In this document: positions 49,343 through 58,309 of the stretch, piece by piece
Layout of the letters: each line of letters begins with the position of its first letter
How positions within the stretch are numbered: position 1 is the stretch's first letter
DNA from: a virus
IMG/VR virus record: IMGVR_UViG_3300035670_000082
Span: 36,570-100,569 of that record
Reading direction: 5' to 3' (one strand)
DNA length: 64,000 nt
The notes under the pieces: generated by a model
The model's input: only the letters and a program-made list of their open reading frames with translations
What the model was told of the DNA's origin: nothing
The model's database searches: none
Translations under genes and position numbers: made by a program

Positions 49343-49370
49343 TTCACAGCCATAATTAGTGTGGTAAAGT
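49343..49370 (+). promoter_or_regulatory. Candidate late promoter for the tail-connector operon
   Basis: TTCACA at 49343-49348, 16-bp spacer, TAAAGT at 49365-49370 preceded by TGG (extended -10). It lies 23 bases before ATG 49394 and is followed by GGAGG. It would start the long plus-strand structural operon. Confidence 0.45.
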
Positions 49371-49393
49371 CTGAGTGTACTTTTTGGAGGGAT

Positions 49394-49798
49394 ATGCCAC
49401 GCCCAAGGTCACCTTTTACCGAAGATATTGAGTTCAGAACCGGTCTAGACAGACGAGGCAATGTTGTTCGCCGCGGTCGTTTTGTGCGTCGTCCTCGTCG
49501 TGTCGGTGGGCGAACAGTTCCCGGTAATGCTCGCTACTATCGTCGCCGTCAGCAGGAACTTCTTGCTGGTCGTCGAGCAGCGCAAAGAGCGGCATCCGGA
49601 AGAGACAGAACTAGAGCAGTTGGTCGTAGGGCAGGCAGGGCTGCTGGCAACGCAAGGGCAGCCGGCGGTGGTAGACCTGCGCGTCAAGTAGCAAGCCGTT
49701 CATCGGGTAGACGAGTTGGGAGAATCCGAAGGGGTTTGGCGCGAGCAGCGAGAGCAGCCGCAAACCTTTTGGAGCGTCGCCGTTCCCGTAGACGATAA
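49394..49798 (+). CDS. Protamine-like Arg-rich protein
   Basis: 134 residues from ATG 49394, with GGAGG just upstream. About one third of residues are Arg (RRGRFVRRPRRVGGR, RRRQQELLAGRRAAQRAASGRDRTR, LLERRRSRRR) with Ala and Gly. It has almost no acidic residues apart from the N-terminus (FTEDIEFRTGLD). This fits a DNA-condensing or virion DNA-binding protein. First gene of the connector and tail operon, so it is likely made late. Confidence 0.55.
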   Translation: MPRPRSPFTEDIEFRTGLDRRGNVVRRGRFVRRPRRVGGRTVPGNARYYRRRQQELLAGRRAAQRAASGRDRTRAVGRRAGRAAGNARAAGGGRPARQVASRSSGRRVGRIRRGLARAARAAANLLERRRSRRR

Positions 49799-49814
49799 CA
49801 CGGGAGGTTGAACC

Positions 49815-50453
49815 GTGCTCGTAACGGTAACTGAACTTCAAAACTACATGGATATTCGTTTCTCCAATAGGCAGGAGCAGGCTGCCGAATACGTTCTTGA
49901 GGGCTTGCAAAGCGAACTTGAGTCGTACTTGGGCAGACCCGTAGAAGTTCAAACTTTCACTGAAGAGCATGTGATGGAACATAACCACTCTGGTCTTCCG
50001 CTCACATCGTTTCTCTACGATTGGGACGATGCAGGCGATGACGGCGCAACAAGAGAAATCGGCTTAATCGCGGCTCCGCCTCCAACCATTTATCTTGAAA
50101 ACTCGCCAGTTGTTTCAGTTGCTTCTGTGAACATTTATAGACCGCAAGAACCCACTGTTGCGCATCTGCAAGTCGAGGGGCGCGACTACATCGTACGCAA
50201 ATACGGATTGGACTTGTACACATCTTTTGCTAACGACAGAATCGTTATTGAATACGACGCTGGTCTTGCTGGCGAAAACATCAAAATGTTCAAACTCACC
50301 ATTCTTCGCGCCGCAACACGGGAAATGCAGAACATGCACGATGACGTTGTTGGTATCAAGGACTTGGAGACTAGAAATGTTGCTCCGCTAGAAACTGGAT
50401 TCATGGAAAAGGAACTTGCTTCGCTGAAGCGTTGGCGAAGAGTGAGAATTTAA
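49815..50453 (+). CDS. Head-tail connector protein
   Basis: 212 residues. TVTELQNYMDIRFSNRQEQAAEYVLEGLQSELESYLGRPVE is the helical start of the gp6/HK97-type adaptor family; a beta region (TIYLENSPVVSVASVNIYR) follows and a helical end (MFKLTILRAATREMQNM). It sits on the portal ring and is the first of three connector genes in order. TAATG overlap with the next gene. Confidence 0.75.
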   Translation: MLVTVTELQNYMDIRFSNRQEQAAEYVLEGLQSELESYLGRPVEVQTFTEEHVMEHNHSGLPLTSFLYDWDDAGDDGATREIGLIAAPPPTIYLENSPVVSVASVNIYRPQEPTVAHLQVEGRDYIVRKYGLDLYTSFANDRIVIEYDAGLAGENIKMFKLTILRAATREMQNMHDDVVGIKDLETRNVAPLETGFMEKELASLKRWRRVRI

Positions 50454-50980
50454 TGCCTGTCCAAATGAGAATTCGCGTCGATGACGACGATGCTCAGCGT
50501 CTGCTCGAAGGCATGAGTGACAGAATGCGAAACTTCAAACCTGTTTTCAAGTGGGCTAAACGAGAACTAGGTTTAATGAACGGAAATAATTTTGCCACAA
50601 ATGGCTTGCCCGTCGGTGGTTGGGCGCCTCTGAACTCGCGATATGCGGCATGGAAGGCAGAAGGTGGTGGTGTCGGGGTTAGTGGCAGAGGTGCAAGGGG
50701 AACTGCTGGTGCTGGCGCAATGCTTGTCCTCACGAAACGATTGTTTAATTCTTTGCGCAACTTGGATGGTCCTGCAAACAAAATTAATGACATGAGCGCA
50801 GAATTCGGCACCCATATTGAGTACGCAAAGTTCCATCAATATGGAACAAGCAAAATGCCGAAACGACAAATCGTCTATGAGCCTGCCGGCTTTTCGGCGA
50901 TGCTCGCGGTTCTTTGTGCACGCCATGTTGTCGAAGGTCGTATCGGCGTGGCTGCTGGACAACTGCTACCGGAGTCATAA
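50453..50980 (+). CDS. Virion morphogenesis / tail completion protein (Mu gpG-like)
   Basis: 175 residues from ATG 50453. MRIRVDDDDAQRLLEGMSDRM, then GWAPLNSRYAAWKAEGGG, LVLTKRLFNSL and IEYAKFHQYGTSKMPKRQIVYEP are the hallmarks of the phage virion morphogenesis family (LxxSLxx...YAxxHQxGT..MPxR). It acts at tail completion or the connector. Coupled on both sides. Confidence 0.8.
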   Translation: MPVQMRIRVDDDDAQRLLEGMSDRMRNFKPVFKWAKRELGLMNGNNFATNGLPVGGWAPLNSRYAAWKAEGGGVGVSGRGARGTAGAGAMLVLTKRLFNSLRNLDGPANKINDMSAEFGTHIEYAKFHQYGTSKMPKRQIVYEPAGFSAMLAVLCARHVVEGRIGVAAGQLLPES

Positions 50981-51573
50981 TGAGTTACGGTGAGTTGATG
51001 CAGGGCGCCCAATTCGCGAAGTACTACGTCAACAATTATCTGTCTTCTGATTTTCCGAATAGGTTAATCAAGTACAGAAGTGGATGGAACCTCGACGATA
51101 GGGAACTTCCGACACCCGAGTTGTACCTAACCTATGAGCCGATAGCCCTTGACCACTGGCCGACTCTGATTACGGTTGTTATTTCCACAAACCGATTTGA
51201 CAGATTGATGATGGGTGCGGAGGGTGACCCCATGTATCGGGTGAATTACACGATGCGAACTTATGTTTGGACGAAAACCGAAGGTTCTGAGCAGGTTACT
51301 TTGATGCGTGACCGTCTCACAACTGTTCTTCGCTCGGCATTGCTTGACAGACCTTCCCTGAATAGGCATGATGAAACATATGGTTGTGATGTCAATTTGG
51401 ATGAATCAACATTGACTGAAGAGTTTTCTGATTTGACCTTGATAAAAGGTGACAGAGTTCTTGCGGGTGCTTATTTGGGGTATAATCTAACTATTAACGA
51501 AATTATATACAGAGACCAAGTCGGTTCTCATTTGAGCACCGACCTAGATACCTTCAATTTACGTGAGGCTTAA
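50980..51573 (+). CDS. Tail terminator-like protein
   Basis: 197 residues from ATG 50980, which overlaps the previous stop (ATAATG). MRTYVWTKTEGSEQVTLMRDRLTTVLRSALLDRPSL and EEFSDLTLIKGDRVLAGAYLGYNLTINE fit the tail completion/terminator role by position and by the mixed beta-alpha-beta outline. No sharp motif, so the name rests mainly on gene order between connector and sheath. Confidence 0.6.
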   Translation: MSYGELMQGAQFAKYYVNNYLSSDFPNRLIKYRSGWNLDDRELPTPELYLTYEPIALDHWPTLITVVISTNRFDRLMMGAEGDPMYRVNYTMRTYVWTKTEGSEQVTLMRDRLTTVLRSALLDRPSLNRHDETYGCDVNLDESTLTEEFSDLTLIKGDRVLAGAYLGYNLTINEIIYRDQVGSHLSTDLDTFNLREA

Positions 51574-51575
51574 GC

Positions 51576-51902
51576 ATGAAGATTAACCTAGACCCAACAT
51601 TTGCTGGCGCATCGGGGATGCTCAAAGTTTGGAATGCCACAGGTGGAGCGCTTCAGGTAACGGATGAAGGTCACCTATTGGACAGCCACCAAACTGCATG
51701 GGTAAAGGAAAGCCCTGTTTTGGTGTCTTTGCTTGACGAAGGTTTCTTGACTGTGGTTGGTGAACCCGCAAAAAAAGTTTCAAAATCGAAGGCGAAGCAA
51801 GAAGAACCAGCACCCATCGAACCATCGGTGGAAGAAAGCGTTCCTGTTGCCCCGGCTGAAGAGTCAGAGCCTTCGTCCAATGAAGAACCCACAGATATTT
51901 AA
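51576..51902 (+). CDS. Small protein with acidic disordered tail
   Basis: 108 residues. The first 65 residues (MLKVWNATGGALQVTDEGHLLDSHQTAWV) look like a beta domain; the rest is Lys then Glu/Pro-rich (KVSKSKAKQEEPAPIEPS ...). Similar small acidic proteins precede sheath genes in several myophages, but I cannot assign a role. Confidence 0.5.
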   Translation: MKINLDPTFAGASGMLKVWNATGGALQVTDEGHLLDSHQTAWVKESPVLVSLLDEGFLTVVGEPAKKVSKSKAKQEEPAPIEPSVEESVPVAPAEESEPSSNEEPTDI

Positions 51903-51919
51903 GCGAGTTTCATTTTTGC

Positions 51920-51967
51920 GCAACTCACCTAATGTATACTCGCTAATAGCAATATTTCCTGAGTTGC
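51920..51967 (+). promoter_or_regulatory. Sheath-gene promoter region with inverted repeat
   Basis: TATACT at 51935-51940, about 50 bases before ATG 51990, is a good -10; the -35 is poor. GCAACTCA (51920-51927) and TGAGTTGC (51960-51967) form an 8-bp inverted repeat that brackets it. GGAGGAC precedes the ATG. Confidence 0.4.
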
Positions 51968-51989
51968 ACTAAACGACGGAGGACACCGG

Positions 51990-53453
51990 ATGCCCGGAGT
52001 AACGATTTCAACAGCAGTTCGCACAGGCGCCGTCAATGCCGGTGCAGCACCAGCACAAACCTTCTTCGTCGTCGGTCAGACAGCACGAGGAATCGACGGA
52101 GAGGCAGTGCTTGTCACTTCGCTTGAGGACTTTGAGACGAAGTTCGGTGGACATGTTTCTGGGCACTACACTTGGTACACGCTGAAGACCTTCTTCGAGG
52201 AAGGCGGAGTTCAGGCGTATGTTGCGCGGGCAACCGCCTCGGCAGCAGTTGCCGCAAGTGTCGATTTGGATGCTCCTTCGAGTGCTCCCGGAATCACTCT
52301 TACTGCTGTCGGTGCAGGCACTTGGGGAAACAGTCTTGAAGCGACTGTCGTCAACAACACAATCAACTTTGATTTGACTGTTACATATGCGGACGCCGAG
52401 GTTTTCAGCGGTTTCGGATTTACGAGCCTTGACGAGGCGATTACTGCAATCAACTTCTCCTCAACTGCCGCCAACTATTTCTCTGCTTCACTCACATCTG
52501 GTGCAAGTGGTTCGAGCCTTTTGGTCGCCGTTTCGGAGTCGGCTTTCACTAGTGGCACAGACGGTGCTATCGCAAAAACCGATTACACTGCAGCGCTCTC
52601 GCTGTTCACGACTGAACTCGGTTCTGGTGCGGTGTCCATCCCCGGTGTCGCAACCGGCTCGAGCGATGCCGCTGTTTATGATGCGATGCGCACGCACGCC
52701 TATCAAAACAACCGAATTGCAATCTGTTCGTTTGCTTCGACTGCGACGCTTTCACAGGCTCGCGCCGCGTCAACGGGGTACACGGGTACGGAGTACCACG
52801 AGTACATGGCTTTCTATCATCCTTGGGTGCAGATTCCCAACGGTTCTGTCACTGTGAACATTCCGCCCGACGGTTTCGTTGCGGCTGTTCGCTCCAAGAC
52901 GCACAACGCGGCAGGTCCGTGGAAGGCTTACGCAGGAGTTGCGTCCGAGGCTTCCTTCGTCAGCGGTCTAGCCCTTACGGTGAGCCGTTCTGATGCAGAC
53001 GGAATGGAAGGCGACAGGGTCAACCCGCTTCGCCTTGTTAACGGTCGTGTGAGAATCTACGGTGCGCGTTCGCACTCGACGCTCACTCAGCAGTGGCGTT
53101 TCATCAATGCCCGCGATGTCATCAACTACATCGTCGTGCAGGCTGAGAACGCACTCGATGACCTCGTCTTCTCCACGATTGACGGTCGCTCAGTGGTGTT
53201 CGCTAACATCATCAACGCCCTCCAAGGCATCCTTGAGCCGATTCGTATCGCTGGTGGTTTCTATGAGGGCTTCGATGCCCTCGGCAAGAGACTTGACTAC
53301 GGCTACACAATCAAGTGCGACGCGGCTTTGAACCCCGCAAGCCAACTTGAGACGGGAACCGTGAAGGCTCGCGTCGGTGTCCGAGTCTCCAGCATCGGAG
53401 ACAAGATTGAAGTTGACCTTATCAAGTCCAACCTGACCACAGCACTCGAATAA
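51990..53453 (+). CDS. Tail sheath protein
   Basis: 487 residues. MPGVTISTAVRTGA, VVGQTARGIDGEAVLVTSLEDFETKFGGH, WYTLKTFFEEGGVQAYVARA and the C-terminal QWRFINARDVINYIVVQAENALDDLVFS, IKCDAALNPASQLETGTVKARVGVRVSSIGDKIEVDL are classic contractile sheath signatures. It makes the outer sleeve that contracts on infection, and shows that the phage is a myovirus. Confidence 0.92.
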   Translation: MPGVTISTAVRTGAVNAGAAPAQTFFVVGQTARGIDGEAVLVTSLEDFETKFGGHVSGHYTWYTLKTFFEEGGVQAYVARATASAAVAASVDLDAPSSAPGITLTAVGAGTWGNSLEATVVNNTINFDLTVTYADAEVFSGFGFTSLDEAITAINFSSTAANYFSASLTSGASGSSLLVAVSESAFTSGTDGAIAKTDYTAALSLFTTELGSGAVSIPGVATGSSDAAVYDAMRTHAYQNNRIAICSFASTATLSQARAASTGYTGTEYHEYMAFYHPWVQIPNGSVTVNIPPDGFVAAVRSKTHNAAGPWKAYAGVASEASFVSGLALTVSRSDADGMEGDRVNPLRLVNGRVRIYGARSHSTLTQQWRFINARDVINYIVVQAENALDDLVFSTIDGRSVVFANIINALQGILEPIRIAGGFYEGFDALGKRLDYGYTIKCDAALNPASQLETGTVKARVGVRVSSIGDKIEVDLIKSNLTTALE

Positions 53454-53464
53454 CGGAGGAATAA

Positions 53465-53947
53465 ATGGCGCGTCCGACTCTCTTCAAGAATCTTGCGACT
53501 CAGCGACAGATTGTCGCGAAGATTTCGCCGGTTCAGGGTGCAAATCTTCCCACCTTTCCTGACTACTTTACGCAGGTCAGCGGTGGCGAAATCACTGCGG
53601 CTGTGGAAAAGGTTTATCACGGTGGTGACCTGTTCCCCGAGACGCTGTGTGCACCTGCCGAAATTGGCGATGTGACGGTCACGGGCTATGTTTCGCAAGA
53701 CGCGGCGTTCCTCAACAAGTTGCAGGATTTGCGTCAGTTGGTTGGTCGCGCCCGCTACAACATCGACATCCATGTCTTTGACTGTGATATTGCGGTGCCG
53801 GGTGCCGACAGGCAGTACACGCAGGCTCTCTTGGTCGGTTTGACCGAGCCTGATGGTGACGCCACCTCGGGAACCCCTGCCACCTTCGCGATGACTTTCA
53901 GCATTTCGACGGTTTCGGTTGGAACCAACCCGTCTGGTACAGCCTGA
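53465..53947 (+). CDS. Tail tube protein
   Basis: 160 residues, 11 bp after the sheath stop. Beta-rich: KNLATQRQIVAKISPVQGANLPTFPDYFTQVSGGEITAAVEKVYHGG, RYNIDIHVFDCDIAVPGADRQYTQALLVGLTEPDGD, and TFAMTFSISTVSVG. Position and size fit the inner tube of contractile tails. Confidence 0.8.
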   Translation: MARPTLFKNLATQRQIVAKISPVQGANLPTFPDYFTQVSGGEITAAVEKVYHGGDLFPETLCAPAEIGDVTVTGYVSQDAAFLNKLQDLRQLVGRARYNIDIHVFDCDIAVPGADRQYTQALLVGLTEPDGDATSGTPATFAMTFSISTVSVGTNPSGTA

Positions 53948-54003
53948 TTCTTGCTTGAGGTAGTTGCATTTCGCGGCTATGCCGTGGTGCTAGTGTCTGC
54001 CGT

Positions 54004-54510
54004 ATGAGCAACTTCACTTTTTCGTCTTCTGACGACACACCAAATACCGCTAGCGAACCGACTGTTCTTGGTCAGTTGCGCAGCATCATCACACAGAAGG
54101 TTACCCGTCCTGATATTTATGTTCAGGTTCCTGAGCGACCGGGGGTAATGGTCAGAGTTTCGCCGAACATCACGCAGAATCAGATGCGTGCATGGCGCAA
54201 GAACGCAGGCGAAGAGACCAAGAAGGGCATGGACACCCTCAAGTTTTCGTGTCAGTTGATTGCCGCTACTTGCACGGGCATCGTTGTGAACGACGAAGTC
54301 GTTACTGATGACAAGGGTGTTGAGTTGACTTTTGCGTCTCCTGAAATTATGGAGATGACGGGGACTACTCGTCCGCATCCTGACTGTGTTCACGCCTTTT
54401 TCGGTTTGGAGCCTCACATTGAGGCTGCTGCTGTCGCGATTATTGAGGCTGCAGGTTATGGTGACAATGTTGAGGCACTGGACCCTACGAAGACGCGTTC
54501 GTCGAACTAG
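54004..54510 (+). CDS. Tail assembly chaperone (upstream, G-type)
   Basis: 168 residues. VLGQLRSIITQKVTRPDIYVQVPERPGVMVRVSPNITQNQMRAWRKNAG, then LKFSCQLIAATCTGIVVNDEVV and VHAFFGLEPHIEAAAVAIIEAAGYG resemble tail assembly chaperones of actinophages. Followed by a -1 frame that extends it. It lies between tube and tape measure, the usual place. TTGCAT at 53964-53969 and CTAGTGT at 53990-53996 lie upstream. Confidence 0.75.
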   Translation: MSNFTFSSSDDTPNTASEPTVLGQLRSIITQKVTRPDIYVQVPERPGVMVRVSPNITQNQMRAWRKNAGEETKKGMDTLKFSCQLIAATCTGIVVNDEVVTDDKGVELTFASPEIMEMTGTTRPHPDCVHAFFGLEPHIEAAAVAIIEAAGYGDNVEALDPTKTRSSN

Positions 54511-54683
54511 TCAATGACGGACGCGTCGCCACAGCGGCGCGGCTAGGCGAACTTTGGGGCACTGACCCTATTGCATTGCTTGACTGCACGGAAGAGGAAT
54601 GGCTGATTCGTCTCGCCTGTGCTAAAGTTGTAGAGCAGGATAGAGAAAAACAGGAAGCGGAAGAAAAGCGCCGTAGTCGCTGA
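54474..54683 (+). CDS. Frameshift extension of the tail assembly chaperone (T-type)
   Basis: The -1 frame relative to the gene before is open from 54474 (after a TGA at 54471) to 54681-54683 and has no ATG or GTG near its start. It reads YEDAFVELVNDGRVATAARL, then GELWGTDPIALLDCTEEEWL and a basic helical end. A programmed -1 shift between 54474 and 54508 would fuse it to the first chaperone, as in most long-tailed phages. I see no perfect X-XXY-YYZ site; CTGGACCCTACG is the candidate region. Confidence 0.65.
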   Translation, partial: GTGPYEDAFVELVNDGRVATAARLGELWGTDPIALLDCTEEEWLIRLACAKVVEQDREKQEAEEKRRSR

Positions 54684-54727
54684 TTTCGCTGGAGCGCTCA
54701 TATCCGACCTAGCCAAGAGGTTCGGAA

Positions 54728-57700
54728 ATGCCAGCAGCAGAGCGCGTAGTAATAACAATTGATGTTGATGCGGATACGGCGCAGATTGAGGCTATGCGCC
54801 GAGCCTTGCGACGTTTGGCTGGTGATGTTGAAGAACTGAATGATGAGACTGAGCGTCTTCATGAAAGCACGAGACGCGTTCGGGAAGAAAACACCCGTAC
54901 CACCCGAGACCAAGACCGTCTCGGTAACGCAATGCGCAGGGCTGGAAACTCATCAAGGCTTTTGAGGGGTCGTTATGCGGGTTTGTTGAAACAGACTTTT
55001 GCTTTCCGTCAAGATATGGGGAAACTGATTGGCGCGTTTGGTGGGATGATAAGCCTTGTCAACAAACTTGCCTTGATTGAGTTGCCTCTTCTTGCTGGCG
55101 GTATGGCTCTCATTACCGCTTTGTTTAAGTCTGGCACAGGCTTCGTAAAACTGTATCGCGCGGCGATGAGCAGTCTTGCCTATGGTTTTGCTGCTGCTTC
55201 TGTCGCGCTAACCACATTTATTGCTGCTCAGCGTGAATTCCAAGCCGCACAGGTCGCTCCGATGTATGCGGAAGGGAGCATGAACACCTCTGACCGTTTG
55301 ACGGCAGCATCGCAAGCAATGGATATGTTTGTTAACAGGTCTTCGCTCGCAGTTGCTGGCGCAAAGTCTTTGCAGTCTGCGTTCACAACTTTGAGCAAGC
55401 AGGCTCCCGTTACGGGGCAAACTGTCGCTGCGTTTGAGGGGTTGATGAACATCGTCACAGGAAGTGGTGGCGACATTGGCAAGAACACTGAGAAACTTGC
55501 AGAGTTTTTTGCCAAGGTTCAAAAGAGCGGTCTTGGTGGTGCGGGCGAGGAGGCTAAGGCACTCGGTCCTGACTTTGAGAAAATTATCAAAGAGGCTAAA
55601 GCGCTCGGCATTAAGACTCAGGAGGAGTTCTTTAAAGCAGCCGCGGAAGGAAATCTTGGTGAGACTTTCCAAAAGAAATATGCGGGTCAGTTGGATTTGT
55701 TGAATAACACGCTTATTGGTCGGTTCAAGACGACGATGGCTGATATTAAGGCGTTGTTGCAAGATTTGGGTCAAGAATTTCTTGGTCCTGCTGGTGATGC
55801 GGTTGAGAGAATTGGCACGACTCTGAAAGTTACGATTCTCAGGCTTTCACCTGTTTTGAGACAATTTGGTGCCAACAAGTTTTTTAGAGATGCAGAATCT
55901 TTCGTTCAAAAGGCGAGTGATTTGCTGGTCAATTTGGTGAACAAGTACATCAATACGACGCCAACTTTCTTCCAGCAAATAAAGTCGATTTTTGACAAAA
56001 TCAGTGGTGGTTTTGAAAAAATGCAGGACTGGGCGCGACAATTTGTTCCCGCTGGTCAAATGCTGATTGATAAATTTTTCGGACCTTTATTTGAAGGTTT
56101 GATGGACAAGTTCGGTGGCGGAATGAACTTTTTGTCCGACTTGGTTTTGAAAAATGGTGACAGAATCGAGCAGTTCGCCGACACCATGGTCAAGTTCATA
56201 GGCGCTATTGGTGACTATGCGAACATGTTAAAACGCGCTTTTGTTGACGCCTTGCCCGCATTGGATGCAATGGTCAAGGGCGCAACAAAGGTCTTTGAGA
56301 TTTTCACCAAGATTATGAACCGCATCATGGATTTGGGTGGTAAAGGGGGAACTCTGGTTAAAGCCGTTACCGCTATTTTGGCTATCTATGCGTCTCTAAC
56401 AATATTTTCAAGATTTTTTAAAGTTTTCGGAAGCATGTTCGGAAAAGATATGGCTATCCGCGCCAACAATGTTTATGTCAACGGCGCACCCGTTGGGGGA
56501 GGTGTAATTCCTGGCTCTGGTGGCACTCCCACTAACTTCCCTGGTGGGGCGGGATATAGAGGAACGCGATACCAGAGAATGCAGAGTTCTTTCCGTTCTG
56601 GATACGGAAAATTGAAGGCAAGTCCTATTTTGCCTGCTCTACTAGCAGCGGGCGGAGCATACACAATGGCAAATGCCGGCGACACATCTACTGCTGGTGG
56701 TGCATTGAAGCAGGGCGCAGGTATTGCGATGACTGGTTTTGGTTTGGCGTCCATGATGGGTTTGGGTGGAGCAAAAATTAGCGCTACTGGCGGTGGAGGG
56801 CTTTTGGGTAAGGGTGGCAAATTGGGCAAATTGGGAAGCGCTGGAGGGAAAGTTGGTGTAGGTGGATTAGGTGGACTTGCCTTGATTGCCGGCGGGTCTT
56901 ATGCCGCTGGAGATTTTATTGGCTCCAAATTCAAAAATACTTCTGGCAAATCTCGTGCTATGGGTGCCGGGTCAAGTGCTTTAGCGGGCGCAGCAATTGG
57001 AGCAGCCGTGGGTAGTTTCATTCCAGTTATTGGAACCGCTGTTGGCGCAGGTCTTGGCGCCCTTGTCGGTGGCGTAAAAGGATGGATGGCTTCTGGTGCA
57101 GCGCAACGCGAAGCAAAGTTGATGGGTGAGCAACTTGTTGACGGATTCACTTCGTCGATGAACGATGCGTTCAACGCTGGCGACATAGAGGGTCTTGCCC
57201 AAGCAAGAGCCGATGCAATAGCCCAACATGAAGCAAACATGAAGACTGTTACGCACATGGAGGAATACAATAAGCATGTTGCGAAATTTGAAGCGCAGTT
57301 AACACGATTTGATAAACAGGTGAACATCTATACGGCTAACGCAGGTCTCGCAGAACGAATGATGGGCATGGGCACTGATGCCATGAACAAGTTGGCTAAC
57401 GAAGCAGGCATAAACCTCAGGAGCAAAGTTCTTTCATTCCGTGATGTGCTCATGATGAGCGGTCGCAACATGACGCAGTTGGCTGGAATCGTGAAGGCTA
57501 AATGGGGTGAACTTACTGGTCTTATCACAACAGGAGCAATGAGCCGTATCGAGAAAGCCAGACAAGAGCGCGAGGCTGTCGCTGGCATGAACGCTGCGCA
57601 AGAAGCCATCGCTGGCGGTGATACTTCGGCTGAACAAATCGACAACCTTATCGAACAGTCGCTGTTGCGTGGAACCGCTAAATATGGTGAGGCTGGTGGT

Positions 57701-58294
57701 GCTGCTTCCGCGTTTGCCGCAATCAGTCAAGACCTTGAGATGGGCTTGATGTCTGGTGTTGACCAAGCCTCAAAAGACAGGATTAAAGCGCGCCTACTTG
57801 AAGTAATCGGACCAGAGCAATTAATTGCTGACCTAAGAAGAGGTGTTGCGGAAAATCCAGAACTTTTGACTGATTTGCTTGGTGGTGTTGAAGGTTTGGG
57901 CGGTATGTCTAGCGCTCAAATAATGAGTCGCATAGAGACAGGAATGAAGGATAATCCTTTCTTTTTGGCTAATTTGGCGGACGCAGGACAAAAATTTAAT
58001 CTTGGCGGAGGAATGGGTGACCTTCAAAAATTGTTAGGTATCAACACAGGACCGTCCGCAATCGGGAACATTAGTACGGCTGTTGGCGCAGGTCCTGCGG
58101 ATAGGCGTGAACGATATGTGGAAAAGACGCTTTCACCAGCCATGAAGCAATACATGGTGACGAACAACATCAACGCACCTATGTTGACACCTGACATAAT
58201 CAGACAGATTGAGGCGGCTACGCAACGGGCGATTAGAGACCAGCAGGAGCGCGGAGGAAATCCACCAACGCCATCATCTTTAGGACCTAGATAA
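54728..58294 (+). CDS. Tape measure protein
   Basis: 1188 residues. Coiled-coil N-terminus (QIEAMRRALRRLAGDVEELNDETERLHESTRRVREEN). A hydrophobic stretch (GGMISLVNKLALIELPLLAGGMALITALF) and another (FAAASVALTTFIAAQ) follow. The middle has helical repeats (FEGLMNIVTGSGG, FKTTMADIKALLQDLGQEF), a hydrophobic helix LVKAVTAILAIYASLTIFSRFF and Gly-rich runs (GGGGLLGKGGKLGKLGSAGGKVGVGG) with a glycine zipper (ALAGAAIGAAVGSFIPVIGTAVGAGLGALVGG). Its length sets tail length and it may form a channel for DNA ejection. Confidence 0.92.
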   Translation: MPAAERVVITIDVDADTAQIEAMRRALRRLAGDVEELNDETERLHESTRRVREENTRTTRDQDRLGNAMRRAGNSSRLLRGRYAGLLKQTFAFRQDMGKLIGAFGGMISLVNKLALIELPLLAGGMALITALFKSGTGFVKLYRAAMSSLAYGFAAASVALTTFIAAQREFQAAQVAPMYAEGSMNTSDRLTAASQAMDMFVNRSSLAVAGAKSLQSAFTTLSKQAPVTGQTVAAFEGLMNIVTGSGGDIGKNTEKLAEFFAKVQKSGLGGAGEEAKALGPDFEKIIKEAKALGIKTQEEFFKAAAEGNLGETFQKKYAGQLDLLNNTLIGRFKTTMADIKALLQDLGQEFLGPAGDAVERIGTTLKVTILRLSPVLRQFGANKFFRDAESFVQKASDLLVNLVNKYINTTPTFFQQIKSIFDKISGGFEKMQDWARQFVPAGQMLIDKFFGPLFEGLMDKFGGGMNFLSDLVLKNGDRIEQFADTMVKFIGAIGDYANMLKRAFVDALPALDAMVKGATKVFEIFTKIMNRIMDLGGKGGTLVKAVTAILAIYASLTIFSRFFKVFGSMFGKDMAIRANNVYVNGAPVGGGVIPGSGGTPTNFPGGAGYRGTRYQRMQSSFRSGYGKLKASPILPALLAAGGAYTMANAGDTSTAGGALKQGAGIAMTGFGLASMMGLGGAKISATGGGGLLGKGGKLGKLGSAGGKVGVGGLGGLALIAGGSYAAGDFIGSKFKNTSGKSRAMGAGSSALAGAAIGAAVGSFIPVIGTAVGAGLGALVGGVKGWMASGAAQREAKLMGEQLVDGFTSSMNDAFNAGDIEGLAQARADAIAQHEANMKTVTHMEEYNKHVAKFEAQLTRFDKQVNIYTANAGLAERMMGMGTDAMNKLANEAGINLRSKVLSFRDVLMMSGRNMTQLAGIVKAKWGELTGLITTGAMSRIEKARQEREAVAGMNAAQEAIAGGDTSAEQIDNLIEQSLLRGTAKYGEAGGAASAFAAISQDLEMGLMSGVDQASKDRIKARLLEVIGPEQLIADLRRGVAENPELLTDLLGGVEGLGGMSSAQIMSRIETGMKDNPFFLANLADAGQKFNLGGGMGDLQKLLGINTGPSAIGNISTAVGAGPADRRERYVEKTLSPAMKQYMVTNNINAPMLTPDIIRQIEAATQRAIRDQQERGGNPPTPSSLGPR

Positions 58295-58309
58295 TGACTG
58301 AGGTGTTTT

